DNA of 45,000 nt, taken from contig JAJDUB010000028.1 of NCBI GenBank assembly GCA_022826885.1, positions 1 to 45,000 of the forward strand, in the 5' to 3' direction. The DNA comes from Gammaproteobacteria bacterium (GTDB taxonomy: Bacteria; Pseudomonadota; Gammaproteobacteria; Eutrophobiales; Eutrophobiaceae). The notes below the pieces were generated by a model. It saw nothing but the letters and a program-made list of their open reading frames with translations, ran no database searches and was not told the DNA's origin. Shown here in pieces: positions 32,261 to 40,909 of the stretch. How positions within the stretch are numbered: position 1 is the stretch's first letter; each line of letters begins with the position of its first letter. The position numbers and the translations under genes are program-made.

Positions 32261-32734
32261 TTATCTCAGGGACTCAAGTTCCGGGTGGCTGTTATGTTCC
32301 CGGACTTTCCTCATCCAGGCGGAGGTGCCCTGAAGGCGCGCATCGACGGGCGGCAGTACGAGTTCGATGGTATGTTCATTTTTGTTCATGCGCCGGTTAC
32401 CGTCCCGGGCAACCACCCAGACGCACGGCATATCCGGTTTGACCTCACAGGCGCCATCCGGGCGGACGCCACCGCAAGGCCCGTTCCTCATGGTCTTCGG
32501 GCAGTTCATCGGGCAGGACATGCCGGTGATATTCAGGGTGCACTGGCCGCAGGACCGGGAATCGAACAGAAAACCTTTAATCGGTTTTTCGATCGAGAGG
32601 AACAGGTTGTCCAGGCGCTCATAACCGATACGTGCAAACAGGGGATGGAGCCGGATGAGGATGTTCTCCCAAACATTGTAGAGCGCACCGAGCCATGCGG
32701 CATTGCGCGCTGACCAAAGGCGCATTCTGTACAT
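32261..32734 (-). CDS. MetV-like protein (methylenetetrahydrofolate reductase C-terminal zinc/Fe-S domain)
   Basis: 157 residues with a Cys-rich central motif: SCGQCTLNITGMSCPMNCP, then NGPCGGVRPDGACEV and MPCVW. This pattern is the MTHFR_C domain found in MetV, which in acetogens partners MetF and carries an iron-sulfur cluster or zinc for electron transfer. It sits 3 bases upstream of metF on the same strand, so the two are translated together. The N-terminal 50 residues are helical and amphipathic. A reductase partner is a good inference. Confidence 0.83.
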   Translation of the reverse strand: MYRMRLWSARNAAWLGALYNVWENILIRLHPLFARIGYERLDNLFLSIEKPIKGFLFDSRSCGQCTLNITGMSCPMNCPKTMRNGPCGGVRPDGACEVKPDMPCVWVVARDGNRRMNKNEHTIELVLPPVDARLQGTSAWMRKVREHNSHPELESLR

Positions 32735-32739
32735 GGCAT

Positions 32740-33051
32740 TTATCCGCTCAGGTTTTCTGCCACCCCGTGGTTCCTGATCAACCCGACCAGCCGTTCGTCG
32801 GAATAAGCCGCCTCGATTCGCTGCGCTTCATGCAAGGCAGCCTGCTGCGGGTCCTGCTCGTTTGCCATGACGGATTTAACCCGTTTCCATTCTTTCATAT
32901 AGGCATCGCTATCCTGTTTGCGCGCCCGCATTGCAGCCCTGTCTATGGCATTCTGAAAGCGCGGGTTCAGCAGGACTTTGCCCTTTTTACGGCCTTGTTT
33001 CACGATTACCTGTGAAGGGATATCACGCCAGTAAACGATGATTTTTTCCAT
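32740..33051 (-). CDS. Small protein of the 'virulence factor' family (PF13769-type)
   Basis: 103 residues. MEKIIVYWRDIPSQVIVKQG, then FQNAIDRAAMRARKQDSDAY matches the short family called virulence factor in databases, which in proteobacteria is usually encoded beside MTHFR and MttB genes. Function unknown. It is 5 bases upstream of the MetV-like gene and 32 bases after mttB, inside the operon, so it probably supports the methyl-transfer pathway, not virulence. High content of Arg and Lys in the central helices. Confidence 0.75.
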   Translation of the reverse strand: MEKIIVYWRDIPSQVIVKQGRKKGKVLLNPRFQNAIDRAAMRARKQDSDAYMKEWKRVKSVMANEQDPQQAALHEAQRIEAAYSDERLVGLIRNHGVAENLSG

Positions 33052-33083
33052 GTGCGGGTATCAGGCAATGGTGCGCGGGCCGG

Positions 33084-34625
33084 TCAGTAATTCTTGTCCG
33101 GGAACTGCAGTTTTCGCCGGGCGATATAGGACAGCAACGCCTCATCCACGGCTTCATCGAGTGGCGGCGGCGTATAGTTCCACAGCATTTTCTTCCAGAT
33201 ACCGTTAGCCCGTTGCGCCGTGTCCGGGGAGCCTTCCTCCTGCCACTGTTCGAAGCTGTTGTTGTCTGCCGTGATGGAACGATAGAATGCGGTCTCGAAG
33301 TTCGCCTGGGTATGGGTGGCTCCAAGGTAATGTTTACCGGGTCCGACTTCTCGTATCGCATCCAGGGCCTGACCGTTATCCGATATGTCCACGCCCTGCA
33401 GCAACACCGCTATCATGTTGGCCTGGTCCATGTCGGTGATAAATTTTTCATATCCGATTGCCAGTCCGCCTTCCAGCCAGCCGGTCGTATGCAGCATGAA
33501 ATTGACTCCGGCAAGCGCGGCTGTCTGCAGGGTGTTGGCCGACTCGTATGCAGCCTGCGCGTCGGGAATTTTTGCCGCACACAAGCCCCCGCCGCTACGG
33601 AATGGGACACCCAGCCTGCGCGCCAGCGCCGCGGCGATGTAGAGCACCAGGCTGGGTTCAGGTGTGCCGAAGGTCGGCGCTCCGGACTGCATGGACATGG
33701 AGGATGAGAAAGTGCCGAAAACGACCGGCGCCCCGGGTCTGACTATCTGGATAAAAGCCATGCCGGCCAGGGCTTCCGCCAGTATTTGCGTAACCGTGCC
33801 GGTTACCGTTACCGGCGACATTGCGCCGGCCAGTATGAAGGGAGAAATCACCGTGGCCTGGTTATGGCGGGCATAGATTTTTGCCGCTCCGAGCATGGTG
33901 GCATCGTATGTGAGCGGGGAATTTGCGTTAATCAGGCTGGATATTACCGTATTCTGTTCCACGAACTCTTCGCCGAACACGATTTTGGCCATCTCTACAG
34001 TGTCCTGCGCCCGTTCCGGGTGGGTAACCGATCCCATGAACGGCTTGTCGCTGTACTTGATATGGCTATAGATCATATCGAAATGGCGTTTGTTGACCGG
34101 TAGATCCACAGGTTCGCAAACCGTTCCGCCGGAATGGTGCAGGCCGGGACTCATATAAGTCAGTTTGACAAAATTACGGAAGTCCTCAATGGTGGCGTAG
34201 CGCCTGCCCTCGTCGAGGTTGTGGATAAAAGGCGAACCGTAGGCAGGGGCCAGCACGGTGCGCCTGCCGCCTATGACCACGTTGCGTTGCGGGTTGCGGG
34301 CATATTGGGTGAATTCAGCCGGCGCCGATGCCTGGATTATCGCCCGGCACATGCCTTTGGGGAAACGCACCCGCTCACCTTGTACGTCCGCGCCCGCATC
34401 ACGCAACAACCTCAGCGCCTCCGGGTCATCACGGAAGTCGATGCCGATCTCTTCGAGAACCAGGTCGGCATTTGTTTCGATCAGGGCAAGAGCCGCTTCA
34501 TCCAGGAGTTCGTAATATGGGATCCTGCGCTCGATAAAGGCCGATTTCTGTATCTGGGGCCGTTGACGGGCGGCTTTTTTGGCGCTTCGGCTTCCGCTAC
34601 GCCTGCGCCGGGGTTGATCGTTCAT
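33084..34625 (-). CDS. MttB-superfamily methyltransferase without pyrrolysine
   Basis: 513 residues from the ATG at 34625 (a frame open to 34688 adds nothing recognisable). FIERRIPYYELLDEAALALI, DLVLEEIGIDFRDDPEALRL and AGADVQGERVRFPKGMCRAI are MttB-family N-terminal blocks, followed by a TIM-barrel with FVEQNTVISSLINANSPLTY and GAMSPVTVTGTVTQILAEAL. There is no in-frame TAG, so this is a non-pyrrolysine member, the branch that includes glycine betaine, proline betaine and carnitine demethylases. Expected role: transfer of a methyl group from a quaternary amine to a corrinoid protein. The N-terminus is Arg-rich (QPRRRRSGSRSAKKAARQR). It is first in the operon. Confidence 0.88.
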   Translation of the reverse strand: MNDQPRRRRSGSRSAKKAARQRPQIQKSAFIERRIPYYELLDEAALALIETNADLVLEEIGIDFRDDPEALRLLRDAGADVQGERVRFPKGMCRAIIQASAPAEFTQYARNPQRNVVIGGRRTVLAPAYGSPFIHNLDEGRRYATIEDFRNFVKLTYMSPGLHHSGGTVCEPVDLPVNKRHFDMIYSHIKYSDKPFMGSVTHPERAQDTVEMAKIVFGEEFVEQNTVISSLINANSPLTYDATMLGAAKIYARHNQATVISPFILAGAMSPVTVTGTVTQILAEALAGMAFIQIVRPGAPVVFGTFSSSMSMQSGAPTFGTPEPSLVLYIAAALARRLGVPFRSGGGLCAAKIPDAQAAYESANTLQTAALAGVNFMLHTTGWLEGGLAIGYEKFITDMDQANMIAVLLQGVDISDNGQALDAIREVGPGKHYLGATHTQANFETAFYRSITADNNSFEQWQEEGSPDTAQRANGIWKKMLWNYTPPPLDEAVDEALLSYIARRKLQFPDKNY

Positions 34626-34741
34626 GGTAAGAGAAACGGATGATTCCAGGTGTTTGTCCGATAAGGCAATTCTGCAACAGGACACCATTTACCGTATATG
34701 GCGGAACGACATTCCTGCATGTATATACGACATGGGGAAAT

Positions 34742-34818
34742 TATCCGCAGATGACGCAGATTAGCGCAGATAATAATATGAAAAAAACATCTGCGATAAT
34801 CTGCGTCATCTGCGGATA
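34742..34818. repeat. Long palindromic repeat, family C
   Basis: Arms TATCCGCAGATGACGCAGAT and ATCTGCGTCATCTGCGGATA are perfect complements (34742-34761 and 34799-34818), with inner CGCAGAT/ATCTGCG arms. It begins 3 bases past the hemL stop, so in the hemL transcript it forms a strong hairpin. Same family as 30219-30301. Confidence 0.88.
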
Positions 34819-34820
34819 GA

Positions 34821-36098
34821 TTACATTTCCTGGAAGACAGTCGCAGCAGCTTCGATGGTCATCTCTATCTCGCGAGCGCCGTGGGCGCTGGAGATAAATC
34901 CGGCCTCGTAACTTGACGGCGCCAGGTAGACCCCGTTTTCAAGCATGCCGTGAAAAAAAAGGTTGAAAGCCTCCTTGTCGCAGGCAGTCGACTGCCGGTA
35001 AGAGGTAATCGAGGAAGCATCGGTAAAAAACAGGCCGAACATGCCTCCGGCCTGGGTCGTGGTAATGGATACGCCGTTTGCCTCGGCAGCCTGCTTTATT
35101 CCCGTGAGCAGGCTAGTCAGGTTGCCTGACAGGGCAGAAAAGAAGCCGGGTTCCGATACCAGTTCGAGGGTTGCCAGGCCGGCAGCCATGGCAACGGGAT
35201 TGCCTGATAAGGTTCCTGCCTGGTACACCGCGCCGTCCGGCGCGAGGTAATCCATGATCTCCCGGCGCCCGCCGAACGCGCCCACAGGCATGCCGCCACC
35301 GATTACCTTGCCGAGCAGGGTCAGGTCGGGAGTGATGCCGTACAGTGATTGAGCGCCTCCCCGGGCAACACGAAAGCCGGTCATGACCTCATCAAAGATC
35401 AGGACGCTTCCATGATCGCTGCAGGCTGCGCGCAAGGTATCCAGGAAACGTTGCGAACCGGGGATGCAGTTCATGTTGCCGGCAACCGGCTCGACGATCA
35501 CCGCGGCGACCTGCTCGCCGACTTCGGCAAACACGTCGGTTACCTGGTCGCAGTCGTTATATGCCAGTGTGATGGTGTGTTTTGCCGTATCCCCGGGCAC
35601 ACCCGGTGAGGTAGGGATCCCCAGTGTCAGGGCGCCGGAACCGGCTTTGACCAGCAGCGAGTCGGCATGGCCGTGGTAGCAGCCTTCGAACTTGATTATT
35701 TTATCCCTGCCGGTGAAACCGCGAGCGAGCCTGATGGCGCTCATCGCCGCTTCCGTGCCTGAGTTCACCATGCGCACCTTTTCAATGGCGGGCATAAGCG
35801 AACAGATTTTCTTTGCAAGGACAGTCTCGATCGGGGTGGGCGCGCCGAAACTCAGGCCCATTGCCATCACCTCGCTGACCCGGGCGATGACATGCGGATG
35901 AGCGTGACCCAGAATCAGCGGCCCCCAGGAACCGACGTAGTCGATATAGGAGCGCCCATCGGTGTCATACAGGTAGGCCCCGCTGCCGCGTTCGAAAAAC
36001 AAGGGGTCGCCGCCTACGGCCCTGAATGCGCGCACCGGAGAGTTCACGCCCCCAGCGATATATTTCTTCGCCTCTTCAAAGTGATTGTCATTCATCAT
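34821..36098 (-). CDS. hemL: Glutamate-1-semialdehyde 2,1-aminomutase (HemL)
   Basis: 425 residues, standard for the enzyme. [20 protein letters not shown] near the start, [43 protein letters not shown] and [16 protein letters not shown], whose Lys264 binds PLP. It converts glutamate-1-semialdehyde to 5-aminolevulinate in the C5 tetrapyrrole pathway. The start overlaps thiE by 11 bases; two adjacent Met codons (36098, 36095) are possible starts. The hemJ gene nearby supports a heme context. Last gene of the minus-strand core operon. Confidence 0.96.
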   Translation of the reverse strand: MMNDNHFEEAKKYIAGGVNSPVRAFRAVGGDPLFFERGSGAYLYDTDGRSYIDYVGSWGPLILGHAHPHVIARVSEVMAMGLSFGAPTPIETVLAKKICSLMPAIEKVRMVNSGTEAAMSAIRLARGFTGRDKIIKFEGCYHGHADSLLVKAGSGALTLGIPTSPGVPGDTAKHTITLAYNDCDQVTDVFAEVGEQVAAVIVEPVAGNMNCIPGSQRFLDTLRAACSDHGSVLIFDEVMTGFRVARGGAQSLYGITPDLTLLGKVIGGGMPVGAFGGRREIMDYLAPDGAVYQAGTLSGNPVAMAAGLATLELVSEPGFFSALSGNLTSLLTGIKQAAEANGVSITTTQAGGMFGLFFTDASSITSYRQSTACDKEAFNLFFHGMLENGVYLAPSSYEAGFISSAHGAREIEMTIEAAATVFQEM

Positions 36099-36714
36099 AT
36101 TTGCGAAATAAATACCGATTGAATTCCATTACCGCTGAGTAGGGGTCCCGGGCCTGGTAGATGCTGCTGATGACAGCGACCATATCCGCGCCGTGCTCGA
36201 TCAGCGTCCAGCAGTTCGCCGGCGTAATCCCTCCGATAGCCGCAACCGGCAGGGAAACTCTGGCTTTTGCCTGTCTTATGATATCAGGTTCGGCGACTGT
36301 GGTGTTTTGCTTCGATGAGCTTGGAAAGAATGACCCGAAGGCTACATAATCTGCGCCGTCTTCCTGCGCGGCCAGCGCCGTCTCCACGCTGTTATAACAG
36401 GAAATGCCGATAACCGCCTCCGGCCCCAGTTCGTTTCTTGCCGTTTTGCAGTCACAATCCTCCCTGCCCAGGTGAACGCCGTCACTGCCGGTCGATACTG
36501 CCAGTTGCAGATCGTCGTTAATGATGAACAGGCTGTTGTGTTCCTTGCAGAGTTGTTGCAATTCCCCTGCTTCATATTTTTTCCTGGCGTGGCTGCCGGA
36601 TTTGTTCCGGTATTGCAGCGCAACCACGCCGGCCCTCAGTATCTGCCCCGTCGCTGAAATTAGACTGTCGGCGGAGAGCCTGTCGCAGTCCGTGATGGCA
36701 TACAGCCCCTTCAT
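36088..36714 (-). CDS. thiE: Thiamine phosphate synthase (ThiE)
   Basis: 208 residues. [11 protein letters not shown] at the start, [10 protein letters not shown], then [20 protein letters not shown] and [35 protein letters not shown] and [12 protein letters not shown] are ThiE hallmarks; it joins HMP-PP and thiazole phosphate. The IGISCYN wording is as in ThiE of gammaproteobacteria. The start overlaps the thiD stop by 4 bases and the stop overlaps hemL, giving a compact thiD-thiE-hemL operon. Confidence 0.94.
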   Translation of the reverse strand: MKGLYAITDCDRLSADSLISATGQILRAGVVALQYRNKSGSHARKKYEAGELQQLCKEHNSLFIINDDLQLAVSTGSDGVHLGREDCDCKTARNELGPEAVIGISCYNSVETALAAQEDGADYVAFGSFFPSSSKQNTTVAEPDIIRQAKARVSLPVAAIGGITPANCWTLIEHGADMVAVISSIYQARDPYSAVMEFNRYLFRKYDE

Positions 36715-37481
36715 TGTATAAAACGCCCGGGATGCAGTTGTGATTTCCCTATACGGCGCGCGTTTTTCAACGTCTGCCAGGTATATTCCTGCGCCTTATC
36801 CACAGCGGTGCTGAGCGGGTCGCCCAGGGCAAGCCTTCCTGCAAGACAGGCCGACAGGGTACAGCCTGAGCCGTGATACGTACCGGGCAGCCTGGCCCAA
36901 CGGTAGCTGTGAATTTTACGGGTTTCGCACATCCAGGTGTTGATTACCTGCTCGCCCTCCCGGTCGGCTGTAGTGATTAGTGCTGTCTTGCAGCCAAGAT
37001 CCAGCAGTCCATGCAGCGCCTGCCCTGTTTCGCTGCAACCTGTCAGCGCCTGCGCTTCCTCCAGGTTGGGCGTGATTACGCTGGTGTGGGGAAACAGGTG
37101 AGCAGTCATGGCCCGGACCAGGCCCGGTGAAGATAAATCAGCCCCGGCCCCGGCGCCCAGGACCGGATCCAGCACTACCGGGAACCGCGCGGATGCCAGG
37201 TAATCTCCTATAATCTCGATCAGCTCAATGCTGCCGATGAGACCGATCTTGCAGGCATCCACCGCTATGTCCCCGGTCAACAGGTGCAGTTGTTCCCTGA
37301 ACCTCTCCGGCGGTTGCGGCACCATGGACTTGAATTCGGCCGTATTTTGCGCAGTGAGTGAAGTAATAACGGAAATACAGTGGCAGCCGGTGTACGCCAG
37401 TGTTTCGATATCGGCCTGTACGCCTGCTGCGCCGGACGGGTCATGTCCGGAAAGCGCCAGGACAACGGGCTTTTCGTTCAT
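36711..37481 (-). CDS. thiD: Hydroxymethylpyrimidine phosphate kinase (ThiD)
   Basis: 256 residues of the ribokinase-like fold. LSGHDPSGAAGVQADIETL at the start is the ThiD substrate-binding motif, VLDPVLGAGAG and GTYHGSGCTLSACLAGRLA the C-terminal anion-hole signature. It phosphorylates HMP to HMP-PP for thiamine synthesis. It is somewhat short of 265 residues but complete. It starts 4 bases downstream of the hemJ stop (37485) on the same strand. Confidence 0.94.
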   Translation of the reverse strand: MNEKPVVLALSGHDPSGAAGVQADIETLAYTGCHCISVITSLTAQNTAEFKSMVPQPPERFREQLHLLTGDIAVDACKIGLIGSIELIEIIGDYLASARFPVVLDPVLGAGAGADLSSPGLVRAMTAHLFPHTSVITPNLEEAQALTGCSETGQALHGLLDLGCKTALITTADREGEQVINTWMCETRKIHSYRWARLPGTYHGSGCTLSACLAGRLALGDPLSTAVDKAQEYTWQTLKNARRIGKSQLHPGRFIQ

Positions 37482-37484
37482 GGA

Positions 37485-37910
37485 TTACAAGGGTTTATAA
37501 ACGGCGAGCAATATGATGGCGATAAGGAAGATCACCGGTATTTCATTGTACCAGCGGTACCAGACATGTACACGCCGGTTGCGATCATGTTTGAAATCCT
37601 TCAGCAATTTACCGCAGTGAACGTGATAGCAGATCAGGAGTAACACCAGTACGAGTTTGACCTGGAACCAGGCCTGGCCCGCATAGGTGGCCCAGCCGTT
37701 GTATGCGGTCAGCCAGGCGCCGAACACCAGGGTGAGAACGGCGCCGGGGGTCATGATACCGAAATAGAGTTTTCGTTCCATGACCTTGAACCGGTCTGTG
37801 CTGACCTTGTCATCGCTCATGGCGTGGTACACGAACAGCCTGGGAAGGTAAAACAGCCCGGCAAACCAGGTTACCATGAAGATCAGGTGGAGAGATTTCA
37901 GCAACAGCAT
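37485..37910 (-). CDS. hemJ: Protoporphyrinogen IX oxidase HemJ (CopD-like membrane protein)
   Basis: 141 residues with four hydrophobic helices. SLHLIFMVTWFAGLFYLPRL and FVYHAM at the start, MERKLYFGIMTPGAVL, then WFQVKLVLVLLLICYHVHCG and RWYNEIPVIFLI are HemJ/UPF0093 hallmarks, including the conserved His and Lys thought to hold heme. HemJ converts protoporphyrinogen IX to protoporphyrin IX. With hemL in the same operon this joins two heme-pathway steps. Confidence 0.88.
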   Translation of the reverse strand: MLLLKSLHLIFMVTWFAGLFYLPRLFVYHAMSDDKVSTDRFKVMERKLYFGIMTPGAVLTLVFGAWLTAYNGWATYAGQAWFQVKLVLVLLLICYHVHCGKLLKDFKHDRNRRVHVWYRWYNEIPVIFLIAIILLAVYKPL

Positions 37911-37930
37911 GATGACCGGCGGGGAGAGGT

Positions 37931-38485
37931 TTACACCTGTCCCCTTGGTGAAGAACCGGATTTATCCTCTTTTACGGTGGCGTGCGCGTGCAGCAGATTT
38001 TCAATCTGTTGTCTGAGTTCGCCGATATCCATCTCGCCAATCTTGTGTTTGATTATCCTGCCGTCCGGATCAATGAGGAAAGACGTCGGCGTAAGCATTA
38101 CGTTGCCGAACGCTGCGGCCAGGGCGCCGTCCAGGTCCAGCGCGATGGGGTATGGCAGTTGCCGCTCCGTAGTGAGTTCCAGTACCCGGTTAGGAGGATC
38201 GTATGACATGGCGACGCCGATCAGTTCGAAACCGGCATTGCCGAGTTCCTCATATAACTCGACCAGGTGCGGCATCTCTTTCAGGCAGCCGGGGCAGGTG
38301 GTGGCCCAGAAGGTGACCAGCACCGGCCGGCCGCGCAGTTCGCCAATGTTGAGCTTCTCACCCTTCAGGGTAGTGAACGTCACGTCCGGCGCCCATTTCA
38401 ATCCGGAGGGACTCGTCCACAGCCAGAATGACAGGCCGGCGACAGCGAGGATAAAGATGGCGGCAATGGTTTCCTTGATTTTCAT
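37931..38485 (-). CDS. TlpA/ResA-like membrane-anchored thioredoxin
   Basis: 184 residues from the ATG at 38485 (MKIKETIAAIF). An N-terminal hydrophobic anchor (residues 6-23) is followed by a periplasmic thioredoxin domain with the active site CPGC at 64-67 in TFWATTCPGCLKEMPHL, and PTSFLIDPDGRII near residue 138. Such proteins reduce or form disulfides in the periplasm, often for cytochrome c maturation. The Pro-Gly pair in the active site is less common than CPPC or CEPC. A frame open upstream to 38593 overlaps the next gene and is not used. Confidence 0.88.
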   Translation of the reverse strand: MKIKETIAAIFILAVAGLSFWLWTSPSGLKWAPDVTFTTLKGEKLNIGELRGRPVLVTFWATTCPGCLKEMPHLVELYEELGNAGFELIGVAMSYDPPNRVLELTTERQLPYPIALDLDGALAAAFGNVMLTPTSFLIDPDGRIIKHKIGEMDIGELRQQIENLLHAHATVKEDKSGSSPRGQV

Positions 38486-38502
38486 TCGCTTATTATACCG
38501 TA

Positions 38503-38964
38503 TCAGAATATGCCTGCCTCCAGTCCCGCGGCCATGGTCATGCCCAGTTCTTCGCAGGATACAAGAAATTCCTCCCGGTAATCCCCGCTGCAAATCAGCG
38601 GTTCCTGTACCGCCTTCCAGGCCAGCCCCTTGATAATGCGTTCCATGCTGGTCCTGGCGCCGCTCCCGTCATTGCCGGCCCTGATGAACAGCGCATAGGG
38701 CAGGCCTTCGGTCTTTTCCAGGCACGGATAGTATATCCTTTCGAAAAAGTCCTTGATGGCGCCGCTCATGTAGCCGAAGTTTTCGGTTGTGCCGAGAATA
38801 ATGCCGTTGGCCCATAATACGTCATCCGGGCCGGCATCCGGTGGAGTGAGCACCCGCAGGTCCACTCCTTCTATGTCTTCATGGGATGCGCCGCCGACAA
38901 CAGCGTCCGTCATTGCCCTGGTGTTGGAGGACGGCACATGAGAAACAATCAGCAGACGAGGCAT
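38503..38964 (-). CDS. Flavodoxin-fold NAD(P)H-dependent oxidoreductase (WrbA-like)
   Basis: 153 residues from the ATG at 38964 (MPRLLIVSHVPSSNTRAM). The N-terminal S-x-T-x-x-M loop binds the FMN phosphate; ANGIILGTTENFGYMSGAIK and then DFFERIYY is the flavin-binding segment of WrbA/NADPH-dependent FMN reductases. Substrate unknown. It sits 17 bases before the TlpA-like gene on the same strand and may supply electrons to it or simply share the transcript. A longer frame to 39024 runs into the palindrome region. Confidence 0.8.
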   Translation of the reverse strand: MPRLLIVSHVPSSNTRAMTDAVVGGASHEDIEGVDLRVLTPPDAGPDDVLWANGIILGTTENFGYMSGAIKDFFERIYYPCLEKTEGLPYALFIRAGNDGSGARTSMERIIKGLAWKAVQEPLICSGDYREEFLVSCEELGMTMAAGLEAGIF

Positions 38965-39019
38965 TTGAATATCATATTCAGATAGGGTTATTATCTCAAT
39001 CATGTTAATTACGTCATTC

Positions 39020-39115
39020 GTCATGCCGGACTTGTTCCGGCATCCAGTAAAATACTGTGTCGCCCATCGGGCGACTCAATGTATTACTGGATTCCGGCAT
39101 TCGCCGGAATGACGA
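39020..39115. repeat. REP-like palindromes between divergent genes
   Basis: GCCGGA/TCCGGC at 39025-39041, GTCGCCC/GGGCGAC at 39060-39076 and ATTCCGGC/GCCGGAAT at about 39090-39109, flanked by CATCCAGTA and CTGGATT. Same family as 12643-12758. The upstream frame of argC is read through the last copy, so the argC leader is repeat-derived. Confidence 0.85.
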
Positions 39116-39126
39116 AATCGGGTGAA

Positions 39127-40158
39127 ATGATCAGGGCAGGCATAGTCGGTGGTACGGGCTACACGGGCGTCGAGTTGATGCGTTGCCTGTCCCGGCATAC
39201 TGAAGTGGACCTGGTTGCCGCCACCTCCAGAACAGAGCAGGGCAAGCCGGTAGCCAGGATATTTCCGTCACTGCGCGGCGTGGTTGACCTGACGTTTTCC
39301 GATCCCGAATCCGGCGTGATGTCGGACTGTGACGTGGTGTTTTTTGCTACGCCCAGCGGCACGGCCATGCACCAGGCCCCGGGCCTCCTTGAAGCAGGGG
39401 TCAAGGTCATCGACCTTTCGGCTGATTACCGCCTCCGGGAAAAGGAGGTATGGGAGCGCTGGTATGGCCGGAAACACGCCAGCCCCGATTATTTAAGTGA
39501 AGCCGTGTACGGCCTGCCGGAAGTTAACCGGAGCCACATCGCGGGCGCGCGCCTGGTAGCCAACCCGGGCTGCTACCCGACCGTAATACAACTGGGTTTT
39601 CTGCCGCTGCTGGAGAGCGACCTGGTGCAAACGGACAGCCTCATAGCCGATGCCAAGTCAGGTGTAAGTGGCGCTGGACGCAATACATCACTGGCTACAC
39701 AGTTCTGCGAAGCGGGGGAATCCTTTTCCGCTTATTCAGCCGACGGTCACCGCCACCTGCCTGAGATAAAACAGGGTCTGAATGCCCTGTCTCGTGGGGA
39801 GATAGAGCTGGTATTTGTCCCACACCTGTTGCCCATTATCCGGGGCATACATGCGACCCTGTACGCTCATTTGAAAAAAACCGACGTTGATCTCCATGCA
39901 GTGTTCACGAGCCGCTATGAGAGTGAACGCTTTGTTGACGTATTGCCTCCGGGCGCACATCCCGATACGGCCTCGGTCAGCGGTTCCAATACCTGCAGGA
40001 TATCCGTTTTTCAACCACAGGGCGGTTCCACGGCCGTTATACTTGCTGTAGAGGATAACCTGGTAAAAGGCGCTGCAGGCCAGGCGTTGCAGAATATGAA
40101 TATAATGTATGGGCTTGATGAGGCAACGGGCCTGGCGCAAGGCGCGCTGTGGCCGTAA
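39127..40158 (+). CDS. argC: N-acetyl-gamma-glutamyl-phosphate reductase (ArgC)
   Basis: 343 residues from the ATG at 39127 ([20 protein letters not shown]). [13 protein letters not shown] is the NADP-binding loop; [19 protein letters not shown] carries the catalytic Cys, and [17 protein letters not shown] the C-terminal His region. It makes N-acetylglutamate semialdehyde in arginine synthesis. The frame is open to 39079 but those codons are repeat sequence ([10 protein letters not shown]), not protein. First gene of the argC-erpA series conserved in Pseudomonas-like genomes. Confidence 0.96.
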   Translation: MIRAGIVGGTGYTGVELMRCLSRHTEVDLVAATSRTEQGKPVARIFPSLRGVVDLTFSDPESGVMSDCDVVFFATPSGTAMHQAPGLLEAGVKVIDLSADYRLREKEVWERWYGRKHASPDYLSEAVYGLPEVNRSHIAGARLVANPGCYPTVIQLGFLPLLESDLVQTDSLIADAKSGVSGAGRNTSLATQFCEAGESFSAYSADGHRHLPEIKQGLNALSRGEIELVFVPHLLPIIRGIHATLYAHLKKTDVDLHAVFTSRYESERFVDVLPPGAHPDTASVSGSNTCRISVFQPQGGSTAVILAVEDNLVKGAAGQALQNMNIMYGLDEATGLAQGALWP

Positions 40159-40183
40159 GAAGCATGCTTCGGTTAACATAATC

Positions 40184-40909
40184 TTGAACGGCTTCATCAT
40201 AAAACCCCGCAGGTCCCTGCGTTTCTGGATGTCCTTCGCGGGCCTGACCGTATTGCTGCTTCTCCTGCTGGTGTTCGGCAACAGGGAAAGCCTGAACGGC
40301 GGCCTGGACTTCAGGTTGCCGTGGAATGCAGACGGGGATTTATCTGCTGTTGAGTTACACGATGAGAATGTTGAACTGCGGGAAAAATTGCTGATACTGC
40401 GGCAGAACAACCAGGTGGACAAGCAGGCCGCGGCCTTGTTGCAGAAGCAGTTGATCGATTCACAAAAGGAAAATTTCCAGTTAAGAAAAGACCTGGAATT
40501 CTACCAGGGGATCATCAACGTCAAAGGTGGCAGGAACTCCCCGATAATACACGGAATGCGAATTAAGCCACTGACATACGCCCAGGGTTATCGGCTGGAA
40601 TTGATACTGCTCCATATTACGAATACGGAGAAGGTATTCGAGGGAATGCTGGACGTTGCTGTGGAAGGCGTCCAGGACAGTACGGTGAGGCGCTTTCCAT
40701 TGAATGAGATCAGTCTGAGCCGGAACCAGAATTATTCCATAAGGTTCAGGAACTTCCAGCGAATCGAGAATGATTTCGTTCTGCCGGAGAATTTCCAACC
40801 ACAAAAAATCTATGTAACCCTGTCCATTGATGACGAGGACGAGTCAGAGTTGGAGAAGGTGTTTGATTGGCCTGCAACCAATGGCCGGGAGAAAGCAGAT
40901 GTTGGGTAA
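40184..40909 (+). CDS. Inner-membrane coiled-coil protein of unknown function (DUF6776-like)
   Basis: About 241 residues from a TTG at 40184; an ATG at 40109 or 40118 would overlap argC by about 40-50 bases, so the start is uncertain. Basic N-terminus, one membrane helix (FAGLTVLLLLLLVFG), then a coiled coil (ELHDENVELREKLLILRQNN and on through the QKQLIDSQKENFQLRKDLEF stretch), and a beta-rich periplasmic C-terminal domain. Gene order argC, this protein, bactofilin and erpA is conserved in Pseudomonas relatives. It overlaps the bactofilin gene by 11 bases, so a shared role in the cell envelope is likely. Confidence 0.78.
   Translation: MNGFIIKPRRSLRFWMSFAGLTVLLLLLLVFGNRESLNGGLDFRLPWNADGDLSAVELHDENVELREKLLILRQNNQVDKQAAALLQKQLIDSQKENFQLRKDLEFYQGIINVKGGRNSPIIHGMRIKPLTYAQGYRLELILLHITNTEKVFEGMLDVAVEGVQDSTVRRFPLNEISLSRNQNYSIRFRNFQRIENDFVLPENFQPQKIYVTLSIDDEDESELEKVFDWPATNGREKADVG

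Noticed and set aside
33084-34625. Pyrrolysine (TAG read-through) in the MttB homologue
   Set aside because: The frame is continuous without an internal amber codon, so it belongs to the non-pyrrolysine branch.
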